NCBI GenBank assembly: GCA_029718625.1
Contig: CM056396.1
Location: 26,843,780-26,907,779 of the forward strand
From: Synaphobranchus kaupii
Lineage: Eukaryota > Chordata > Actinopteri > Anguilliformes > Synaphobranchidae
DNA length: 64,000 bases
Direction of reading: 5' to 3'
Positions 45,729 through 57,248 of the stretch are shown piece after piece. Positions within the stretch are counted from its first letter, which is position 1. Every line of letters begins with the position of its first letter. A model generated the notes under the pieces. The model saw only the letters and a program-made list of their open reading frames with translations, was not told the DNA's origin and did no database searches. Made by a program: the position numbers and the translations under genes.

Positions 45729-46416
45729 CTTCAGAATTTGTTACATAACATCAGAGACTAGTCTTGGCTCTCTCTAGATTCTAGCTTTGGGATAGAGTTG
45801 TATGTGTCCCCAAGTAGTGATTAAACTGTCGGCTTATCCTACCTTTTTCTTCTGTTCAAGGTCAAATCCACCTAATATTCCATCATTAGCTGCAAAGAAA
45901 TTGCATAAAACAAGAATGTTAACTTTGTAAAAAAAACTCTGCCAGAGCAGTCTCTGGCTCCAATTTGTGTACAACATGGAAGGACTTCCGTGGTTTCAAA
46001 ACGCTTTTCACAAACCCATGGAAAGTCAATGGACAAAGAGTCACTTTGTCCATACAGTCTATGGACAGCACTCAAGACCCATTTGGTTTATTTTGGCAAA
46101 ATACCTTTTGCTGATCTTTAGGAAACAATGATTCAATGTACTTTGCTAACATAAATAGCAATGATAGCTAGCTCAGGGCTCAAGTGTGCGATTGTTTTGG
46201 TCGCATATGCGACTAAATTTAAACTTTGCGACCTGGAATTATCTCCCCATCATCTTTACGACAACGAATAATACTAACAATGCCCAGCGATTATTCATTC
46301 ACTACACAAAAATGGCATGACAAAGGTGCACTGGGAGCACCAGTGCTACTAAGTAAAAATGTGAATTTTGAGCACTGTAGCTTGATCTACGATGATCCCT
46401 ATTCACAACAGTGACA
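45729..46416. other. Intergenic, no recognised gene
   Basis: Nothing recognisable; TGCGACTAAATTTAAACTTT at 46208 may belong to an old repeat. Confidence 0.4.
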
Positions 46417-46668
46417 TATCAACAACCTCATAACAAAAGTGCCTAAATCATTTTTTGGACATTTTGAGATTTTCTGCCTAAATCACTTGATTTATCGTTC
46501 GTCAACAGTGTAAAAATGCTCAAGTCACTGCAGGTCGCTGTGCACTTCCTGAACCACTCTAAGAAAGAGTTAATAAATACTCATTGACGTAGAATTGCAG
46601 CAGTTTTTTGCCTTTTTCTCAAAACTACAAAAAATGACTTAGGCACTTCTGTTATGAGGCTGTCGATA
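46417..46668. mobile_element. 250-bp MITE with long inverted repeats, copy B
   Basis: Same family as 27881-28130 but in the opposite orientation. The left end TATCAACAACCTCATAACAA differs at two positions from the right. Shared inner blocks include GTCACTGCAGGTCGCTGTGC and TTTCTGCCTAAATCACTTGA. Confidence 0.88.
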
Positions 46669-47168
46669 TGCAGGATTGCTCCCCTATACACTGACTACTT
46701 AGGGAAATCTACATAGAGCACTAGACAGGAATTCACTGGTGAAAAAGGAGGAGACGATTTCGGACACTACCGTTTCTGAGCAGGTTACTTAGCAACGTGC
46801 GACGCTTGCGTGACAGCGGTCACCAGCTTCGTGAGGAAGCATGCAAGAAACGGTTAAAAAAAAATTACATTTTTTTTTAAATTTTTAAGTTTTTTTTTTT
46901 TTTTTTAACAAGGGTTTTGTTGGCTCGTTGTTGGTAAATGGGTAAGTTAGGTAACTAGATAGCTAATTAAGTTGCATTTTCCATTAAACATAGCTAGCAA
47001 TTATTGTTCAATTAAAAAATAGTTAACACTTTGTAATACATTTAATCTACCGCGTTTATTTATATTTAGGTTATAAAGCCGACTAAACTGATTTAACATT
47101 TTATATTTACATTTGTAGACCAGCGCAGGCTCAGCCGTCGCCATCTTGACAAAAAAAATGTCTCCAGT
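46669..47168. other. Left flank of the tandem giant element
   Basis: Poly-A/T runs at 46856-46908; no gene seen. Confidence 0.45.
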
Positions 47169-47176
47169 GATGTAGT
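47169..47176. other. Left 8-bp target-site duplication
   Basis: GATGTAGT, identical to 59364-59371 at the far side of the two-copy array. Confidence 0.85.
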
Positions 47177-48801
47177 CATAGAAATATATATTAACTAGAA
47201 AGGAAACGTGGTCACGTGGTTCCATTCAGCCCTATTCAATTTGGGTTCTTCCGCAATGGCACCGCCGCAAGATGGCTGCCATGGCCCGGAAATAGTATTA
47301 TTATGAGCTCTGCCATGTATTTCCAATGGTGCGTTGTGAAAGTCAACATAGTGGCCCCAGCGCAATCTAGGTATCAAAAGTTCACAATATTGTAGTCAAT
47401 AGAAGCAGGCAATCACATTTTACATTTTTCCTGGGTTCAAATTTTTTTTAGCCTACACAGAAAAAAAGAGAGCCATGATTTAAAAATACTCATCGGTGAG
47501 TGTTTAGTAAGCGCACTGAACTGTGATTGGTTAAGAACATGGTCACGTGGTAATTTTAGTTACGTCACAGGGCAATCACGTGAGGAGGCCTATTGGCATT
47601 TTCGCCTCAAATCCATTCTCTCAACCTCTATTGAACTCTATGGTTAGCTGACTTGCTATGAGCATTCAGCTAACTGCATCCGTTGCTGTAGCTATATGAA
47701 GTTCGCTTACCAGCTATCTTGTGCATAATAATGAAATGGTTTTCAAATGCTTTCGCGTGTGTAATATTTCTAAGGTCATACTTCATATCTCAAGATGAGT
47801 GTTGTTAGATTACACTAATTAGTAACACACCCATGAATATGTTAGTGTTGAAGTCTGAAAAGCCGCCCGGATAGCAAGACGCTAACGGTAGCGGGTCAAC
47901 ATCGGTGTTGGCTACAGAAATGTCTGGCTCCCGGCGTATTATGCTTGTTAATAACGCTAGTTAACAAGACAGTTATTAAAGATTTTTAGTAACTATTCGT
48001 GGCTCGTTTATCTGGATTTGCAGTTTTGCTCACGTTAGGCTGAGGTATTTCAACAAGATATCCGTGACCTATAGCCTAGCCATTAATCTGTCTAACGTTA
48101 CGATAACACTACAAGATCACCATAGTTCATTCTAACAATAACAGACATTCCTGAGAGGCTATACCTGGAAAAATAGGCGACAAGTTTCACTGTGGTCGCG
48201 ATTTCTAATTATTTAGGCTACAGTTACATGGCTACACCACACTATTAGCTAGCCGCGCAAGGCTGGTTTACGGAAATCTTGAGTCAGGGACCGGTCCGGA
48301 TGTAATGTAATGTTACCGCTGGAGCTAGGCTACTGCCTAGCCATACCACAGACTAACGTTACGGATTAAACAAAATAAACAAGCAGATGCAATAATCGTT
48401 ATTTAATTATGTGAACGTAATCGTATCATAGACCTATTTAAGATTGTATCTATGTATTTATTGTTTTGCTTTTCACATAGGTCCTAATACTATAATAATC
48501 ACGACATCCACTCTACGGTTAGAGTGGATCTGGGGTAGGCGCTGGACCCAGGAAAGCGGGCTGGAAAGAACTTTGTTTTAATATAAGGGTAAGGTTGGTG
48601 GATCCAACATGTCTGGTTATATTTTTCGAAATAGCCTATTTTGTGTAACCGCGTGACACAATAGGCTATGCGGTAAATGTTTGCGAAGAACAGCGAGTGC
48701 TCCGTTGTCTATAGCCCATCTAGGCTATAGAACATGGTAGCTTTACATAACGTCATTACATTAAGTTATTGTGACTGCGTTTACTATTATGTTGCTTTTG
48801 T

Positions 48802-48889
48802 ATGTCGATTTACACGTGTGCATCCTCTCATCGCTCAAAAGAAATCAACCGGATTGAGGAACTGAAGTTGCGCATCAAAACCAGATACG
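48802..48889 (+). CDS. Small membrane protein in element copy 1, exon 1
   Basis: First exon of a predicted three-exon, 57-residue protein (48802-48889, 49038-49099, 49195-49218; 174 nt). ATG opens MSIYTCASSHRSKEIN, RIEELKLRIKTRYG: a short basic, helix-prone cytosolic-type segment. Donor GATACG|GTAATG, phase 1. An acceptor-like AAAAG at 48841 means an earlier first exon is also possible. I do not recognise the protein. Confidence 0.55.
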
Positions 48890-49037
48890 GTAATGCACTT
48901 TTAACAGCGCATAAACGAAGTGTCTTTGCTTACAGACACCCCTGGATGAGTTTTGCTAGTAGGCTACCACTTAGAGCCCACATAAACGTGTACATTTTTC
49001 CTTAATGTGACCTTGTCATTTTAATGTGTCTTGTCAG

Positions 49038-49099
49038 GGTTTGTCTTGTGGATGTGCGTCTTATCCTGTGTTCTCACGTTCAGCCTGCACCTTGATGTG
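49038..49099 (+). CDS. Small membrane protein in element copy 1, exon 2
   Basis: Acceptor CTTGTCAG|GGTT, donor GATGTG|GTGAGT. It encodes FVLWMCVLSCVLTFSLHLDV, a strong single transmembrane helix directly following the basic segment of exon 1, giving a positive-inside orientation. Phases agree with both neighbours. Confidence 0.6.
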
Positions 49100-49194
49100 G
49101 TGAGTGGGCTTTAAACTGAGACAGGCTGCTGAACTTTGCTGTGTCCTATAACAAACTCCTAACGTCTCTACGTTTTTCCCCCCTTATCGTCCAG

Positions 49195-49218
49195 GACAAC
49201 GTTGGAGACGGTGATTAA
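49195..49218 (+). CDS. Small membrane protein in element copy 1, exon 3 and stop
   Basis: Acceptor TATCGTCCAG|GAC after a pyrimidine tract. Seven codons (DNVGDGD) and TAA at 49216-49218. An AATAAA follows at 49251, 33 nt after the stop, and a second at 49385. Canonical splice sites, consistent phase and the poly-A signal make a real transcript likely. Confidence 0.55.
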   Translation, partial: DNVGDGD

Positions 49219-49527
49219 ACTTGCTGTGAATGAAACGCAGCATATCGAAGAATAAAAATGTTTCCCTTATTCATGATTCATAATTTTGAATGATGTACAT
49301 TTGATTATTTAGTCTTTACAAATGAAAAAAATGAGCAATTTCTCCTTATACCACTGTATGACATATGCAAACAATGAACCCTTCAATAAAAAAACAAGTT
49401 TTATAATTAATTGAAACTTTTTATTACTGTTTCCCCAAAATGTACATACTAGACAGCTACATCCAGCGTGGGGAGAAATACGCAAAGAAGGCCATGGATT
49501 GGCATGGCTGGAGAGGACAAGATGTGC

Positions 49528-49553
49528 GGGGGGGGGGGGGGGGGGGGGGGGGG
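49528..49553. repeat. Poly-G tract, 26 bp
   Basis: An uninterrupted G run inside the core unique to copy 1. Confidence 0.95.
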
Positions 49554-52535
49554 TGTTTGTAGGGAAGATAAGGGACAGGGGTGAGGAAGAGCAGAGGGCG
49601 TTGGGTGAACAATGTCATGGCTACAAATTTAATTTAAAAATAATCACATAAATTTTGAAAACCTGACTTAGTTCATTAAAAAAAACCCTGTTCCGTTAAA
49701 AGCCAAATCCAGGATTGGAGAAACTGCCAGAATTGGGCAGGGAAAACCCGTAAAGGCAGCGTCTCCTCCCCTGAATTCAGTATTTAAGGGACTGTAAAAT
49801 AGCATTTAGAAAAATATAATTTCCCCTAGGGGTGAAATGAACTCCATCACAAAGAAATAAGTCAGTATTTCCAAAAATGTATGTGAGGATGTTTAATAAA
49901 TTTACCACACAATAGCGCAATGGTCTTAGCCTTTAGGTTAAGGTACACTTTGTTATGTTAACAGGTGAAAAATCAACCCGGTCTCACGCTTTTTCATGCT
50001 CATAGTCACGACAATTAATCTATTGAATCGTCACCCGGAGCACGATTGTCCGACTTTTATCGTGCTACACAGAACGAAATTTAAACCCATGCATTTTCAA
50101 TGCTAGCATTTCTCAGACTGTTTTCGTGCTACATAGAACGAAATTTAGAGGTGTTACTGTGGGCTTGGCTACTATGCTACTTTTCGGTTGTTAGCTAGCT
50201 AGCCGGCTAATGAATTTTGTTCACCAGACTGACTTTTGAGTAGCTAGCTACTGGTTGATGGCGATAACCGCTAAATATGTTAATAGGGACACAAAAAACA
50301 TGTGGAAAGGTTTATTCAGTCACAAAAAAAGCAAACAGTTTATGTCGGATATGGTCAAAATCCCACAATCTCAATTCATTTTAATACTGTCCCCTACATG
50401 GGGCGACCCAGATTAGCCGTATATTATTATCCGAACCCTAACCCTAAACGGACTACAGACGGCGCCATCTTTTCACAGGCCATCATTACGTAGAGCTCTG
50501 GTTTTTGGGGAATTGTAGTTCTAAACTATTAGTACCAATAACGAAAAAAATACTAATCCTATTGACCTGGGGCTTAAAATTTATGTTCAATATAGCATCA
50601 GTTAAGATCCCAATTGATCATATAATTGAATCATCAAAGTATCAAATTATTAAGCATCAAACGTTTTATTCAGGCCCTTCTGTTAGAGCTTGAAGGCTGG
50701 CTCTGACATTATTTATGAAAGACTAGTTAGTTAATCATCCTGTTAAATATCTACCCGATATGTCCATTGGTTCCAGAATTAGAAGCATTTGAAGTTTGGC
50801 CAGTTTTGCCCTTCTAGGGGGCGCTACTGAGTCCCCTGGGGTGTCAGGGCAAAATAATTGACAAACGTTTTTCTCCAGGTCAAGGCCTTTCCAAAAACGT
50901 CTTTAGTTTTGTCCTACGACAAAGTTTAATTTTCACCTCTGTCTGGTTAGAGCCTCTGAGGTGAAGTTTCTGAGACCCTTTGAGACTCCAGCCTGGATAA
51001 AATCAAGTCTTTTGATTTTTTTGCTTATTTGGTGGAAAAAATCCTTCAAGGTATTGATGTTTTTCCTAATCACAGTCATATGTTTGGATTTGCACTAGTG
51101 TAGACCTTATTTTACCTACCAAATACATCTGGATTGTTGTCATATGAGGGTTAGGGTTAGATAACATGCTGTTTTTGAAGCGCTTTAGCCCCTCCCCCAA
51201 ACCTCCTGAATAGTCCTACATGGTCAGGATTATATAATGTTGTAGCTTCAATATCCCTCTGTTTACGGATGAAGTTTCCTACATATATCTCTGAAGATTA
51301 CACTGTTATGAACTTGTAGGTGGCAGTCTCCACAGCTGATTTGTGGCTTATCCTTACCATGGGTGATGAGTTGATAATCAGATGGACTAGTTCTGATACC
51401 CGTTGGAGCACACAATCACTAATTGGCCATTTAGTCGGCCCTATACCTAATTAATGCGTGCGTGCGTGCGTGTGGGTACATTGCGTGCCATCTGCTGGCT
51501 GCTGTGCACCAGACATACAGAGAGATACAGAGGTTTTCTCTTTTATGTGTTAGGTATAATTTTTTACGTCAAAAATTATAATATATAATTCGTACACCTA
51601 GTAGTCCGTGAGCCAGTAGGGTTGGTCGGTACCACTTGAGGGGAATAATGCTCTTGTGATTTTTGGCAAGGCATACATCTCTAGAGTTATAAAATATGTG
51701 ATAGCATTGTTGTTACTGCATACCAGTTTTGCCAAACCTGAATCATAGCGCGGAGCTTTCAAAACCATAACAGCGCAGAAACCCTGGGGGAAAAAATTAA
51801 ATATTTTCACGGTAAGAAATCTTTTTTTGACAACGTTAGGTTAGCCTGCTTGTCTTCTTCGTCGTCCTGCTTGAGCTAAATTAGCATTAACCACAAATAT
51901 GCTTTGCTGTTAGGTCTGTTTATTTTCCTGCATCACCCTTGTCATAGTAACTTGTTGAACTGAACCAACCAGGAAAAAATGTATTCACTCACCACATAAC
52001 GTAGGCTACACATACAGCGTAGCTATAGGATGTCTATGAACATAGATAGTAGTCTATAACGTTGATATTGGAAGGTTATCGTAATAACGTTAGCTATGTC
52101 CATTGCAGTTTCGAGGGGGTTACGTTAAGATTAGCCAAATGTGTTCTAAAGTATAACTAACGTTATGCTATACCTGGCTTATTTTCTTTTAAATCTGCAT
52201 CGAGCTACTATTGGTGTATTATCAACAGGCTTTTGTGATAGCATGTCCTTTCTAGGCCTCTGGCTGCTACTGCGAGCTAACTTAGCTAACGGTAGCTAAC
52301 AAAGTTACCTTTCATTTAGCTTTTTTATTCGGTAGCATAACTTTGCAGTCGTCGCTATACATGTATATGGTCGCTAACTAGAGTTACAACGGCAGCCATT
52401 ACTCTGTGAAAAGGGAGAAAATGATCACCTTCACGTGACAGGTCACGTTGGCCAATCAGAGAAAAAACTTTGGGCCGTGGAAACGGTGCCGTTTTGAGAA
52501 GGCTTCTGCCTTTCTAGTTAATATATAGTTCTATG

Positions 52536-52553
52536 GTCCAAACGCCTTAAGAC
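52536..52553. other. 18-bp junction between the two giant elements
   Basis: GTCCAAACGCCTTAAGAC. Neither of its halves matches the outer target duplication GATGTAGT. With the abutting ends it forms CTATGGTC..GACCATAG. Confidence 0.8.
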
Positions 52554-53877
52554 CATAGAAATATATATTAACTAGAAAGGAAACGTGGTCACGTGGTTCC
52601 ATTCAGCCCTATTCAATTTGGGTTCTTCCGCAATGGCACCGCCGCAAGATGGCTGCCATGGCCCGGAAATAGTATTATTATGAGCTCTGCCATGTATTTC
52701 CAATGGTGCGTTGTGAAAGTCAACATAGTGGCCTCAGCGCAATCTAGGTATCAAAAGTTCACAATATTGTAGTCAATAGAAGCAGGCAATCACATTTTAC
52801 ATTTTTCCTGGGTAAAAATTTTTTTTAGCCTACACAGAAAAAAGAGAGCCATGATTTAAAAATACTCATCGGTGAGTGTTTAGTAAGCGCACTGAACTGT
52901 GATTGGTTAAGAACATGGGCACGTGGTAATTTTAGTTACGTCACAGGGCAATCACGTGAGGAGGCCTATTGGCATTTTCGCCTCAAATCCATTCTCTCAA
53001 CCTCTATTGAACTCTATGGTTAGCTGACTTGCTATGAGCATTCAGCTAACTGCATCCGTTGCTGTAGCTATATGAAGTTCGCTTACCAGCTATCTTGTGC
53101 ATAATAATGAAATGGTTTTCAAATGCTTTCGCGTGTGTAATATTTCTAAGGTCATACTTCATATCTCAAGATGGGTGTTGTTAGATTACACTAATTAGTA
53201 ACACACCCAGTGAATATGTTAGTGTTGAAGTCTGAAAAGCCGCCCGGATAGCAAGACGCTAACGGTAGCGGGTCAACATCGGGTTGGCTACAGAAATGTT
53301 GTCTGGCTCCCGGCGTATTATGCTTGTTAATAACGCTAGTTAACAAGACAGTTATTAAAGATTTTTAGTAACTATTCGTGGCTCGTTTATCTGGATTTGC
53401 AGTTTTGCTCACGTTAGGCTGAGGTATTTCAACAAGATATCCGTGGCCTATAGCCTAGCCATTAATCTGTCTAACGTTACGATAACACTACAAGATCACC
53501 ATAGTTCATTCTAACAGTCTAACAATAACAGACATTCCTGAGAGGCTATACCTGGAAAAATAGGCGACAAGTTTCACTGTGGTCGCGATTTCTAATTATT
53601 TAGGCTACAGTTACATGGCTACATCACACTATTAGCTAGCCGCGCAAGGCTGGTTTACGGAAATCTTGAGTCAGGGACCGGATGTAATGTAATGTTACCG
53701 CTGGAGCTAGGCTACTGCCTAGCCATACCACAGACTAAGGTTACGGATTAAACAAAATAAACAAGCAGATGCAATAATCGTTATTTAATTATGTGAACGT
53801 AATCGTATTATAGACCTATTTAAGATTGTATCTATGTATTTATTGTTTTGCTTTTCACATAATACTATAGGGTGAAC

Positions 53878-54366
53878 TCAGCTAAATTGGGCCACTTTTT
53901 GCCAAATCACCTAGAACACAATCTAGAACACATCAAAATAGATGCAGAACTTCCAAATGTGTCTCTTTTTTATTAAGTCAGGTCTCCTCTATCATACTAT
54001 GTTGAAATTATGTAATAAAAAATAAATGCTTAATTCCTAGAGCTATTTAAGTGTCAGATGCCACCCTCCCAGACAACCTGACCCCGATCAGGTAAAATGG
54101 GCCACTTGTTCAGCTAAAATGGGCCAGTGACATTAAAACCATCATTCTGACCAAAGCCACAAATGTTCTTTATTTAATTTTTATTTGAAAATGGCATAAC
54201 AAGAAATGAATTGTATTAAAAAACTTTTAGCAATAGCAAATATATAAAATTTTGAATAGAAAATACATTAAATGCAAAGGTAATTAGGCTACATTAAAAC
54301 AGCAGTTTCATTAAAAAACTAAACAAATTTTTTGAACATTGTGTGTGTGTTTGTGTGTGTGTCTCT

Positions 54367-54429
<63 letters not shown>

Positions 54430-55226
54430 CGTGCGTGCGTGTGTGTGTGTGTGCATGCATCCGTGCATGTGTGTGAATGATGTGGTGCTGGATCTTTGGG
54501 TGTTATAATTAAAAACAGGTTAACAAAAGCAAATATATTACATATTAAATAGAAAATACATTAAAAGGCAACAGTACTTACATTAAAAAACAGGAATTGT
54601 ATTATAAAACAAAAGTCATTTTTTGAACATTCCGTGCGTCCCTATGTGTGTGTGTGTATGTTTGTGTGCATATATATGGGTCCCATTTGAATACAAAATT
54701 AATATGACATATCCAGGCTTGACTCATTTCAATATTATTTAAATAGTTTTTAATAACATGAACCATCAAAATATCTGTTGAAATTCAGTTCAGAAGGTGG
54801 CCCATTTTAGCTGACAATTAACGGCCCATTTTATCTAACACGTTAAGGTAAAATGGGCCAGTAACTAAAAATGCATTTTCATAAGAAAATAGTTTATCTT
54901 GCAAAATATCAGCATTTTTTCTGATAGAGGCTATCAAGACATTGATCACGAACCATTGCTTCTAGATGTTACTTTGTTTCTTATTGATATATCAACCTTA
55001 TCATTGAAAAGTCAGATTTTGCATGTCAGGACACTCACCATGCAGTTTTCTTCACCAGTCTCTGTATCAGGCATTGTCCCGATCATCTTAGTAACCTCAG
55101 ACCAATCAAATCAGTTGTAACATGAAAAGTACTGTTGTGGCAACAGTTTGAAATCATTTGCAGCGATTGGCTATTAAAACTGAAAGCACCAAGACGCTCC
55201 AACCATATCTGGCCCATTTTACCTGA
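53878..55226. mobile_element. Core block of copy 2 with TAAAATGGGCCA repeats
   Basis: Bounded by TCAGCTAAATTGGGCCA (53878) and the inverse TGGCCCATTTTACCTGA (55210-55226), 15 of 17 positions paired. Related motifs recur inside at 54088, 54110 and 54845 (forward) and 54798 and 54823 (reverse). It may be a separate non-autonomous element inserted in copy 2. It also holds a long (GT)n at 54342-54427. Confidence 0.65.
54342..54427. repeat. (GT)n microsatellite
   Basis: About 40 GT units with a few interruptions, continuing as imperfect GT/GC sequence to about 54475. Confidence 0.95.
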
Positions 55227-57211
55227 CTTTTATCGTGCTACACAGAACGAATTTTAAACCCATGCATTTTCAATGCTAGCATTTCTCACTGTTTTCGTGC
55301 TACATAGAACGAAATTTAGAGGTGTTACTGTGGGCTTGGCTACTATGCTACTTTTCGGTTGTTAGCTAGCTAGCCGGCTAGTGAATTTTGTTGACCAGAC
55401 GAGTGACTTTTGAATAGCTACTGGTTGATGGCGATAACCGCTAAATATGTTAATAGGGACACAAAAAACATGTGGAAAGGTTTATTCAGTCACAAAAAAA
55501 GCAAACAGTTTATGTCGGATATGGTCAAAATCCCACAATCTCAATTAATTGTAATACTGTCCCCTACATGAGGCGACCCAGATTAGCCGTATATATTTAT
55601 TATCCGAACCCTAACCCTAAACGGACTACAGACAGCGCCATCTTTTCACAGACCATCATTACGTAGAGCTCTCGGGTTTTTGGGGAATTGTAGTTCTAAA
55701 CTATTAGTACCAATAACGAAAAAAATACTAATCCTATTGACCTGGGGCTTAAAATTTATGTTCAATATAGCATCAGTTAAGATCCCAATTGATCATCTAA
55801 TTGAATCATCAAAGTATCAAATGATTAAGCATCAAACGTTTTATTCAGGCCCTTCTGTTAGAGCTTGAAGGCTGGCTCTGACATTATTTATGAAAGACTA
55901 GTTAGTTAATCATCCTGTTAAATATCTACCCGATATGTCCATTGGTTCCAGAATTAGAAGCATTTGAAGTTTGGCCAGTTTTGCCCTTCTAGGGGGCGCT
56001 ACTGTGTCCCCTGGGGTGTCAGGGCAAAATAATTGACAAACGTTATTCTCCAGGTCAAGGCCTTTCCAAAAATGTATTTAGTTTTGTCCTACGACAAAGT
56101 TTAATTTTCACCTCTGTCTGGCTACAGCCTCTTTGAGGTGTAGTTTCTGAGACCCTTTGAGACTCCAGCCTGGATAAAATCAAGTCTTTTGATTTTTTGC
56201 TTATTTGGTGGAAAAAATCCTTCAAGGTATTGATGTTTTTCCTAATCACAGTCATATGTTTGGATTTGCACTAGTGTAGACATATTTTACCTACCAAATA
56301 CATCTGGATTGTTGTCATATGAGGGTTAGGGTTAGATAACATGCTGTTTTTGAAGCGCTTTAGCCCCTCACCGAAACCTCCTGAATAGTCCTACATGGTC
56401 AGGATTATATAATGTTGTAGCTTCAATATCCCTGTTTACGGATGAAGTTTCCTACATATATCTCTGAAGATGACACTGTTATGAACTTGTAGGTGGCAGT
56501 CTCCACAGCTGATTTGTGGCTTATCCTTACCATGGGTGATGAGTTGATAATCAGATGGACTGATTCTGATACCCGTTGGAGCACACAATCACTAATTGGC
56601 CATTTAGTCGGCCCTATATCTAATTAATGCGTGCGTGCCACCTGCTGGCTGCTGTGCACCAGACATACAGAGAGATACAGAGGTTTTCTCTTTTATGTGT
56701 TAGGTATAATTTTTTTACATCAAAAATTATAATATATAATTCTTACACCTAGTAGTCCGTGAGCCAGTAGGGTTGGTCGGTACCATCTGAGGGGAATAAT
56801 GCTCTTGTGATTTTTGGCAAGGTATACATCTCTAGAGTTATAAAATATGTGATAGCATTGTTGTTACTGCATACCAGTTTTGCCAAACCTGAATCATAGC
56901 GCGGAGCTTTCAAAACCATAACAGCGCAGAAACCCTGGGGGAAAAAAATAAATATTTTCACGGTAAGAAATCTTTTTTTGACAACGTTAGGTTAGCCTGC
57001 TTGTCTTCTTCGTCGTCCTGCTTGAGCTAAATTAGCATTAACCACAAATATGCTTTGCTGTTAGGTCTGTTTATTTTCCTGCATCACCCTTGTCATAGTA
57101 ACTTGTTGAACTGAACCAACCAGGAAAAAATGTATTCACTCACCACATAACGTAGGCTACACATACAGCGTAGCTATATATAGGATGTCTATGAACATAG
57201 ACACAGGCTAT

Positions 57212-57248
57212 ATAACATACATTATATATATATATATATATATATATA
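57212..57248. repeat. (AT)n tract hosting Tc1 copy B, left part
   Basis: ATTATATATATATATA up to the TA at which the Tc1 inserted. The tract continues on the right side, 58780-58806. Confidence 0.85.

Larger units (their letters stand above)
47177..52535. mobile_element. Giant TIR element, copy 1 (5.36 kb, non-autonomous)
   Basis: It begins CATAGAAATATATATTAACT followed by AGAAAGG and ends with the inverse, CCTTTCTAGTTAATATATAG, then TTCTATG (one mismatch over 27 bp, counting the TIRs of the right end of copy 2). Outer parts 47177-48494 and 50052-52535 match copy 2 closely; the core 48495-50051 is unique to this copy and carries a small spliced gene and a poly-G tract. No transposase-sized frame is present. 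The 8-bp duplication around the whole array and CA-starting ends suggest a P- or hAT-type transposase acting in trans; which one is unknown. Confidence 0.85.

Noticed and set aside
50302..50693. Short plus-strand frames repeated at 55472-55868
   Set aside because: Same explanation: carried along in the duplicated arm, no recognisable domain and no suitable splice signals.
51598..51810. A 70-codon minus-strand frame kept in both giant-element copies (also 56749-56961), with an acceptor-like CCCCCAG
   Set aside because: The few differences between the copies all change the amino acid (N/I, A/T, S/D), so there is no sign of selection on a protein; the whole region is conserved simply because it is duplicated.
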